From Bog-756 sp050014755 (GTDB lineage Bacteria; Actinomycetota; Acidimicrobiia; Acidimicrobiales; RAAP-2): a DNA stretch of 64,000 nucleotides. The stretch covers positions 1-64,000 of the forward strand of contig JBEKCS010000002.1 in assembly GCA_050014755.1 (NCBI GenBank). Direction: 5' to 3'. Positions 59,315-64,000 of the stretch are shown here, in pieces; position 1 is the stretch's first letter, and each line of letters begins with the position of its first letter. A model generated the notes under the pieces. The model did no database searches. It had not been told where the DNA came from and saw nothing but the letters and a program-made list of their open reading frames with translations. A program made the translations under genes and the position numbers.

Positions 59315-59884
59315 ATGCGTGACGGGGATGTGCGCGGCGCCCTTCACTCGCTGCTCAACCAGGAGCACCGGAGCGAACTGGCCCAAACCCGGTTCGTGGA
59401 CGAACTTGATCTCTGTGGACAGGTCCGTGTCGATGTGGCCGTCATCAACGGTCAACTCTCTGGATACGAGCTGAAAAGTGAGCGCGACACGCTTCGGCGG
59501 CTTCCGGCTCAGGTGGAGATGTATTCCCGTGTCCTCGACCGAGCCACTCTCGTAGTTGCGGAGCGACATTTGGACCATGCAAGACCGCTCCTTCCGACAT
59601 GGTGGGGCTTGATGGTCGCATCGTCCACCGATGAAGGTGTCGCACTAAGGCACGAGGCCCTGCCATTGGAGAACCCGAACGTCTCGCCACGAGACCTGGT
59701 TCAGCTCCTTTGGCGAGATGAGGTCCTGGCTGAGCTTGTTGAGCGAGATCTCGATCGGGGCGTGCGCTCGAAGAGTCGGCAGATCATGTGGACGCGCCTG
59801 GCGGAGAATGTGCCCCTCGCCGAGCTACGGATGATTGTCAGGGAGCGACTTAAGCACCGTGAACGGTGGCGAGTTGCTCGGTAA
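59315..59884 (+). CDS. sce7726-family PD-(D/E)XK nuclease-like protein
   Basis: A 189-residue protein. QVRVDVAVINGQLSGYELKS carries D40 and E52-x-K54, with E30 in RFVDELDL before them; this is the PD-(D/E)XK nuclease core. DTLRRLPAQVEMYSRVLD and LLPTWWGLMVAS are strong sce7726-family markers (from memory). It is leaderless by pattern: TAACGT (59303-59308), six bases, ATG. Its 3' end overlaps the convergent beta-family gene by 35 bp, so the two are locked as a pair. A role in defence is inferred. Confidence 0.85.
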   Translation: MRDGDVRGALHSLLNQEHRSELAQTRFVDELDLCGQVRVDVAVINGQLSGYELKSERDTLRRLPAQVEMYSRVLDRATLVVAERHLDHARPLLPTWWGLMVASSTDEGVALRHEALPLENPNVSPRDLVQLLWRDEVLAELVERDLDRGVRSKSRQIMWTRLAENVPLAELRMIVRERLKHRERWRVAR

Positions 59885-60920
59885 CTCTCTGTAGATGATG
59901 GAGCGTGCCATACCGCCGCCACGTTTCAGCATTGCCGGTGCTCCCCGAGCCTGACAGAACGGCATCCACCCACTGCTCGAGTTCACAATGATTTGCCGGC
60001 CCATATCCCGGTTGCGCCCGCAGTGTCTCCAGTACGGGAGGAACAGCTGCGCTTCCGAGGCCAGTGCCGCCCTTCCCCTTGAATAGTTCGCCTTTGGGGG
60101 CAATCCAGATCGGGTCAGCGGTGTAGCGAACGTTGGCGCTCATGCTGATCCACCGCGGGTCGATCTCGAATGTCGGATCCGGGTTAGCGATCGCGTAGTC
60201 CCCAAATGTCGGGACGCGAGCAGTGCCGTGGCTGAGGATGCTCTGGTAGATGGCCCATTCGCCCCGTTCGATCTCATGCACTCCACGGCCCAGCGGGAGC
60301 GTTTTGGGCATTCCGGTTCCCGCGACGATCACAGATCGCCAATCGTCTCGATATGGGAGATTAACGAGCTCCTGTCGGACGGCGGTCCGAGCCAGGTCAC
60401 CCGTCTCGTCGCCCAAATCAAGAACCAAGTCGACGTCGGTGGGAGCCAACCCGGGCTCAGCGAGTAGACCGTCGATTGGGGCAGCGCCGGTATTACTCGG
60501 CCACTCCGGAATCGCAAGTCTGAAGCACGCGCCCAATCCATCGCGTGCTACGACCAACGCAGCGGCCGACTTGTATGCGTCTGTCCGACCAGGTGACGTC
60601 GTCGGGATGAGTGGCGTCGGACATTCCGCCGTCAACCAGACCAGTGGGTGGAAACCGCTGTCCAGGTCGTCATCGTCTTCGAGGAATGGAAGGTCGACGA
60701 ACCCTGGAAGGCTCCCCCGGGATTCGTGGAGCTCCGTAGGAAGTCGAGATAGATGCTCCGTTGCCGACTTGGCCGGACGTTCTTCCTCGAAGTCCCAGTC
60801 GATCGGAGCGACAACGAACATCGGAGTCATGGCCTGATGCACCGAATCGGGCAGATCTCTCAATGCGTATCGCTCGCCGCGCTTGGTCAAGAGAATCGGG
60901 ACGTAATGATTTGCATCCAT
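59850..60920 (-). CDS. Beta-family (T4 beta protein-like) protein
   Basis: A 356-residue protein. ANHYVPILLTKRGERYALRD and TPMFVVAPIDWDF match the start of beta-family/sce7725-type proteins, which read Y-x-P-[IY]-L-x2-[KR]-x-G-E-x2-A-L near the N-terminus. Later parts include DVDLVLDLGDETGD and ERGEWAIYQSILSHG. ATG 60920 has GGAAGG upstream. These proteins are often next to sce7726-type nucleases in phage-related regions (from memory). Here the two genes converge and overlap. The biochemical role is unknown. Confidence 0.8.
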   Translation of the reverse strand: MDANHYVPILLTKRGERYALRDLPDSVHQAMTPMFVVAPIDWDFEEERPAKSATEHLSRLPTELHESRGSLPGFVDLPFLEDDDDLDSGFHPLVWLTAECPTPLIPTTSPGRTDAYKSAAALVVARDGLGACFRLAIPEWPSNTGAAPIDGLLAEPGLAPTDVDLVLDLGDETGDLARTAVRQELVNLPYRDDWRSVIVAGTGMPKTLPLGRGVHEIERGEWAIYQSILSHGTARVPTFGDYAIANPDPTFEIDPRWISMSANVRYTADPIWIAPKGELFKGKGGTGLGSAAVPPVLETLRAQPGYGPANHCELEQWVDAVLSGSGSTGNAETWRRYGTLHHLQRVTEQLATVHGA

Positions 60921-61011
60921 GTCAGGAACCTTCCGGCGTTGGTTCCCTCTTGGAACCCGTGGACGGACCCTAACCCCCGTCATCGTCTCGTGCCTGACTA
61001 AGGTCTCCGTC

Positions 61012-61290
61012 GTGCGGCGCATGGGTTCTTGTTGGGCGGTAGTAGTTGCGTGTGCGGCGATCGGCGCAGGACTGGCCGCCTGCTCATCTGCGCCGGTGAG
61101 CTCCACGCAGTCATACAAGGACGGCTACTACTTCGCTCAGGGCCAACTGAACAGCGGGGTCGAAGCCGGATCTAACCCAATGGGTGGTTGTTCAACCCTT
61201 GCAATCAAAGCGATGGTCAGTGGCGACAGTGCATCCCAGTGGGAGACCGGATGCGTCGCGGGATTCACCGGAGGAACGCCGCCAACCTGA
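61012..61290 (+). CDS. Small putative lipoprotein
   Basis: A 92-residue protein. It has a short basic start (VRRMGSC), a hydrophobic segment and lipobox LAAC, then a polar part with SYKDGYYFAQGQL and two cysteines (GGCST, TGCVAG) that may pair. TAAGGT (60999-61004) with seven bases before GTG 61012 indicates a leaderless start. No family is recognised. It diverges from the beta-family gene across 91 bp. Confidence 0.65.
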   Translation: MRRMGSCWAVVVACAAIGAGLAACSSAPVSSTQSYKDGYYFAQGQLNSGVEAGSNPMGGCSTLAIKAMVSGDSASQWETGCVAGFTGGTPPT

Positions 61291-61456
61291 CGGGTCGTGT
61301 GGCTGGAGCGGGAGGCAATGAGCCCTGCTCCTCGGTCCAGTGTGGGCACCGGGTGAAGTAGTGGCGCCCGTTCTTGACCTGCACTGTCATGGCCTGGCCG
61401 CATCGGCAGAACGGTGAAACGAGGAATGATCCTCGTCTCTCATCGTGTACATCCAT
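61265..61456 (-). CDS. Small zinc-ribbon-like protein
   Basis: A predicted 63-residue protein with CRCGQAMTV, then GRHYFTRCPHWTEEQGS. Cys-x-Cys-Gly plus Cys-Pro-His could bind zinc as in small topoisomerase-type ribbons. GAGGGAT lies eight bases before ATG 61456. Its last 26 bp overlap the end of the lipoprotein gene. The 61457-61672 stretch beyond it holds only possible promoter elements for the Mrr gene. It may be real but is short. Confidence 0.42.
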   Translation of the reverse strand: MDVHDERRGSFLVSPFCRCGQAMTVQVKNGRHYFTRCPHWTEEQGSLPPAPATRPVRLAAFLR

Positions 61457-61678
61457 CGTCGGATCCCTCTCGTCGTGCCCTCGTCCAACCAGACTCGCCC
61501 GATGTCGAGCCGCCGTCCAGGACGCCCCTTATGTTGGTTCTTATGTCAGTCCCTATCGGTCACCCCTTAAGTGGCCGTGTTACCCGGTCGATTGATAGTG
61601 AGCCACTACCGAGTTGCCCCGGCGGTGAGCGTGCCCAATAGTGTGGCGGGCTGAGGTTCGGCCCCAGGAGGCGTGGCG

Positions 61679-62905
61679 GTGACTTCAGGAGCAAACGGAC
61701 CCGGTCAAGGTTGGTATCTCGACCCCACTGACCCGACGATGCAGCGCTGGTGGGACGGTTCGGCCTGGTCGCAGCACACACATCCCGTTCAGTCGTCGAA
61801 CGGTGACTACCCGAGGGACGTTGGATCTGCTCCGCAGGCCAAGCCAACCCTCCGGCTCATCCGCACCGCCGCCGATGCGGAGCTGGTCGCGGCCGAGTGG
61901 ATGCGATGGATGGGATACACCGACGCCCATTGCACCCCGTCGGGCCCAGACGGTGGTCTCGATGTCATTGCCACCCAAGCGGTTGCTCAGGTCAAGCTTC
62001 ACGGGCGACCGATCGGACGTCCCGACCTCCAGAAGCTCTACGGAGCCGCGCTAGGCATTCAGTCATTGTTCTTCGCCGCGGAGGGATTCACTGAGGAGGC
62101 TGTCGCCTGGGCTGCATCGGTCGATATGGCCCTGTTCCGATTCGACAGGCAAGGCGAGCCGACTCCGGCAAACCATTTGGCCCAACTCATGATGAGCCGA
62201 TCTGAGCATCAGGGACAGGGCGGATATGGTCCGGCCGCCGTGGCCCGGCCAACGATGGCGCTCCCAATTTCGTGCTCGGATGACGCAGTGACGGCGATGA
62301 TCGTGAACCAGCGAACTGGACGCCTGTCGAACAAGGAATCTGTCGACTGGATCGTACAGTCGTGGATCCTGCTCTACCTGGTCCGACTCGACTACACGCA
62401 GGAGGTCGGGCGACGCCGACAGATCCGGCAGGCCGCCGTTTCGATCTACTTCTCCAGTTTGACCGGTCGACTGTTTCCATTCCAGGCCCCACCCGCGGTG
62501 ATCGATTCGGCCTACTCGGCTCAGGGTGCTACCCCGATCACTCCGAGGATGTCGGCCAGTGCATGCGTCAAGGAGACGGTCGAGCTTTGGAACCGGTACA
62601 TCGAGCTACGGCAGCCTGCAGCCCGGACGCGCTACGAGGGTCAGTTGCGCGCTCGCGGGATTCCAGTGGGTATCGCAAAACGAATCGGGCTGACGACCGA
62701 GACCGAAGTCCTCCTACCGATCTTCGTCGGTCAGCTTTCCCATCGGACGGGCGGTCGCCTTGTGATCGTCGACGGTTGCGCTGGTCGCATTTTGCCCGAC
62801 GAGTCCGTCGAGATGACCGGCCGGTTGAGTCAGGTAGCGGCCGAGCTCAGCTCGGCTGGCGCGAGGCGGCTGGATCCGTCGCAGGGTTCCTCGGGGCCGG
62901 TCTGA
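61679..62905 (+). CDS. DUF2510-Mrr restriction endonuclease-like fusion protein
   Basis: 408 residues. An N-terminal DUF2510 motif (WYLDPTDPTMQRWWDGSAW) is followed by an Mrr-type PD-(D/E)XK domain. That domain has EWMRWMGYTDAHCTPSGPDG, the catalytic Asp in GGLDVIA (about residue 95) and Q-x-K in AQVKLHG (104-106). The C-terminal ~250 residues are unassigned and helix-rich. GTG 61679 is seven bases from AGGAGG; GTG 61673 is too close. Mrr-type enzymes cut modified DNA. No methyltransferase gene is adjacent, which fits a modification-dependent or solitary nuclease. Confidence 0.85.
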   Translation: MTSGANGPGQGWYLDPTDPTMQRWWDGSAWSQHTHPVQSSNGDYPRDVGSAPQAKPTLRLIRTAADAELVAAEWMRWMGYTDAHCTPSGPDGGLDVIATQAVAQVKLHGRPIGRPDLQKLYGAALGIQSLFFAAEGFTEEAVAWAASVDMALFRFDRQGEPTPANHLAQLMMSRSEHQGQGGYGPAAVARPTMALPISCSDDAVTAMIVNQRTGRLSNKESVDWIVQSWILLYLVRLDYTQEVGRRRQIRQAAVSIYFSSLTGRLFPFQAPPAVIDSAYSAQGATPITPRMSASACVKETVELWNRYIELRQPAARTRYEGQLRARGIPVGIAKRIGLTTETEVLLPIFVGQLSHRTGGRLVIVDGCAGRILPDESVEMTGRLSQVAAELSSAGARRLDPSQGSSGPV

Positions 62906-62986
62906 GTGCAGGCACCCAACTGGCGCTCCATCCGGTAATACTTCAGCTGAGCGGCGGCACAGGGAAGTGCATTAGAGAGGAATTTC

Positions 62987-63199
62987 ATGGCCACCACCTT
63001 CGAGGACGGATTGCGGGCGGCGGCGGAGCGGATAGCAGGTCTCCGAGCGGACCTTGAGGACGAATGCCGGATCCGGGACCGTCTCATCCTGGAGGCGCTC
63101 GACGGCGGAGTCGCCCAGGCTCAGGTGGCCCGGTGGGCGAAGATCGGCGAGACGAGGGTCCGACAGATCATGGTCGAGGAGATCGTCCGAGCCTCATAG
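62987..63199 (+). CDS. Small HTH protein
   Basis: A 70-residue protein. ILEALDGGVAQAQVARWAKI followed by GETRVRQIMVEE forms a compact helix-turn-helix of the kind used in resolvase-like or sigma-region-4-like domains. The N-terminal helix is rich in Ala, Glu and Arg. GAGAGGA precedes ATG 62987. It lies between the Mrr fusion and the convergent integrase and may regulate island genes or excision (inference). Confidence 0.7.
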   Translation: MATTFEDGLRAAAERIAGLRADLEDECRIRDRLILEALDGGVAQAQVARWAKIGETRVRQIMVEEIVRAS

Positions 63200-63217
63200 A
63201 CCAGAGTCGTGAAGCTG

Positions 63218-64000
63218 TCAGGCTCCATAAATTGCGGAGGAGATGGTGTCGGATGCGAATCTCCGTTCGCCCGCCACCAGGTGCCCGTAGACGTCCTTCG
63301 TAACTGAGATCGACGAATGGCCGAGGACGTCGGCCACGATGTGAAGGGGAACTCCCCGGGACAGCATGAGGGACGCGGCGGTATGGCGAAGCTCGTGAGG
63401 ATGGCACTTCTGAATTCCCGCAGCCTGCGAGACCTTGGCGAATCGGCGCCGGAAGTTCGACGGATCCACCGGTGTGCCGATCTCGGTTGCGATGACGTGC
63501 CCGCTGGCCACCCATGCCGAGCCGGCGGATAGCCGCTCGGCTGCCTGGCGGGCCCAATGCACCTTGAGGGCCTCGATGGCCTGCGGGCTGAGCTCATATA
63601 GGCGCCGCGAAGTCGCCGTCTTCGGCTCGCTCAGGATGATGCGTCCACCGAGCGAGGAAAGAGTCTGACGAATCTGGAGCTGGCGGCCGTCGAGATCGAC
63701 ATCTTCCCAGCGCAGGCCCAGCAATTCGCCGAGGCGCATCCCGGTCTCCACCAGGAGGACGAAAGCGACTTCGTGACGATCGCCCTTCGCCTGGCCGAGG
63801 AGCGCCCTGACCTCCTCGACCGCCAGGGCCCGGGCCTCACCTCGCGGAATCCTTGGACCTTGGGCGAGAGCGGCGACGTTGCGGACGATTAGCCCCTGAC
63901 GCTCCGCATGACCCATCGATCGCCGGAGCACTGACCGGACGAGTCGAATCGTGTTCGGCCGGTAGTCCTCCCGGGCCATCGCGGCCAAGAGCTCCTCGAC
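63218..64000 (-). CDS. Tyrosine recombinase/phage-type integrase (partial, runs off the right edge)
   Basis: The C-terminal ~260 residues of a tyrosine integrase. All catalytic positions are visible: Arg in ETGMRLGELLGLRWEDVD, a Lys in SEPKTATSRR, His-x2-Arg in HELRHTAASLML, His in GHSSISVT and the nucleophile Tyr in DVYGHL. The frame is still open at base 64000, so the arm-binding N-terminus lies outside. It is convergent with the small HTH gene. It is the likely driver of island insertion at tRNA-Ala. Confidence 0.93.
   Translation of the reverse strand, partial: VEELLAAMAREDYRPNTIRLVRSVLRRSMGHAERQGLIVRNVAALAQGPRIPRGEARALAVEEVRALLGQAKGDRHEVAFVLLVETGMRLGELLGLRWEDVDLDGRQLQIRQTLSSLGGRIILSEPKTATSRRLYELSPQAIEALKVHWARQAAERLSAGSAWVASGHVIATEIGTPVDPSNFRRRFAKVSQAAGIQKCHPHELRHTAASLMLSRGVPLHIVADVLGHSSISVTKDVYGHLVAGERRFASDTISSAIYGA

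Larger units (their letters stand above)
57685..64000. mobile_element. tRNA-Ala-associated genomic island (left part)
   Basis: From the tRNA-Ala 3' end onward, base composition drops visibly, codon use is less GC-biased and the genes become accessory: nuclease, beta-family protein, Mrr fusion, small unknowns. A phage-type tyrosine integrase lies at the right window edge. Such enzymes commonly insert at tRNA 3' ends. The second att repeat is not in the window, so the island must extend further right, or the integrase belongs to its far end. No phage structural or conjugation genes are seen. Confidence 0.65.

Noticed and set aside
57612..64000. Complete prophage
   Set aside because: No capsid, terminase, tail, lysis or replication genes are present in the visible part; only an integrase and accessory genes are seen.

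Overview
The window is a very GC-rich chromosomal segment of an actinobacterium, most likely a member of the Acidimicrobiia or a close relative (inference). The evidence is family content: a BldD-type c-di-GMP regulator, a hrcA-dnaJ-rsmE-phoH-ybeY cluster, a CYP51 locus with the mycobacterial gene set, a DnaE2/ImuA/ImuB mutasome under a LexA box, F420-type luciferase-like oxidoreductases, a mycothiol-dependent isomerase-type protein, and PAC2, DUF2510 and DUF1707 proteins. Many genes start with TANNNT-N5..9-ATG/GTG and no Shine-Dalgarno sequence, which indicates widespread leaderless transcripts.

Layout. 1-6.5 kb: minus-strand heat-shock/RNA-maturation cluster (CIRCE operator, hrcA, dnaJ, rsmE, a BldD/BldC-like pair, HIT protein, phoH, start of ybeY) and a DtxR-family metalloregulator. 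7.1-13.1 kb: surface-polysaccharide locus (two glycosyltransferases, a Wzx-like flippase, and an unusual tandem alpha/beta-hydrolase protein with Arg and Cys at the nucleophile elbows). 13.2-19 kb: lepA, a P450, rpsT, a SRAP/YedK gene with a perfect 9-bp x 8 repeat, and an ABC solute-binding lipoprotein. 19-30.8 kb: a divergent sterol/lipid oxidation locus. Minus strand: thioesterase-like protein, LLM oxidoreductase, enoyl-CoA hydratase, SDR, carboxymuconolactone decarboxylase family, aldehyde dehydrogenase, 3-hydroxyisobutyrate-dehydrogenase-like enzyme. Plus strand: unknown protein, TetR, CYP123-like P450, SDR, CYP51, 3Fe-4S ferredoxin, NTF2-like protein. A palindromic operator sits between the two arms. 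31-40 kb: secreted esterase, small lipoproteins, a zinc-ribbon miniprotein, an MDMPI-like protein, a candidate small RNA, alcohol dehydrogenase, a HAPMO-like Baeyer-Villiger monooxygenase, rsgA and an aldo/keto reductase. 40.3-45.4 kb: SOS mutasome. 45.5-57.4 kb: DUF2510 protein, holA, a FolP2-type DHPS homologue, a YbbN-like thioredoxin, a phosphotransferase, PAC2, DUF1707, LLM oxidoreductase, two more glycosyltransferases and leuS.

From the tRNA-Ala(GGC) gene at 57.6 kb to the right edge the sequence has visibly lower GC and different gene content. I read it as part of a genomic island: a partial tyrosine integrase at the right edge, a two-gene unit (soluble protein plus four-helix membrane protein), an sce7726-type PD-(D/E)XK nuclease facing a beta-family protein, a DUF2510-Mrr endonuclease fusion, a small lipoprotein and small HTH and zinc-ribbon proteins. 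This is the best candidate for an undescribed (probably anti-phage) system. Other points of note are an ImuB that appears to lack its fingers and little-finger domains, and leaderless mini-ORFs upstream of rsgA and two glycosyltransferase genes.
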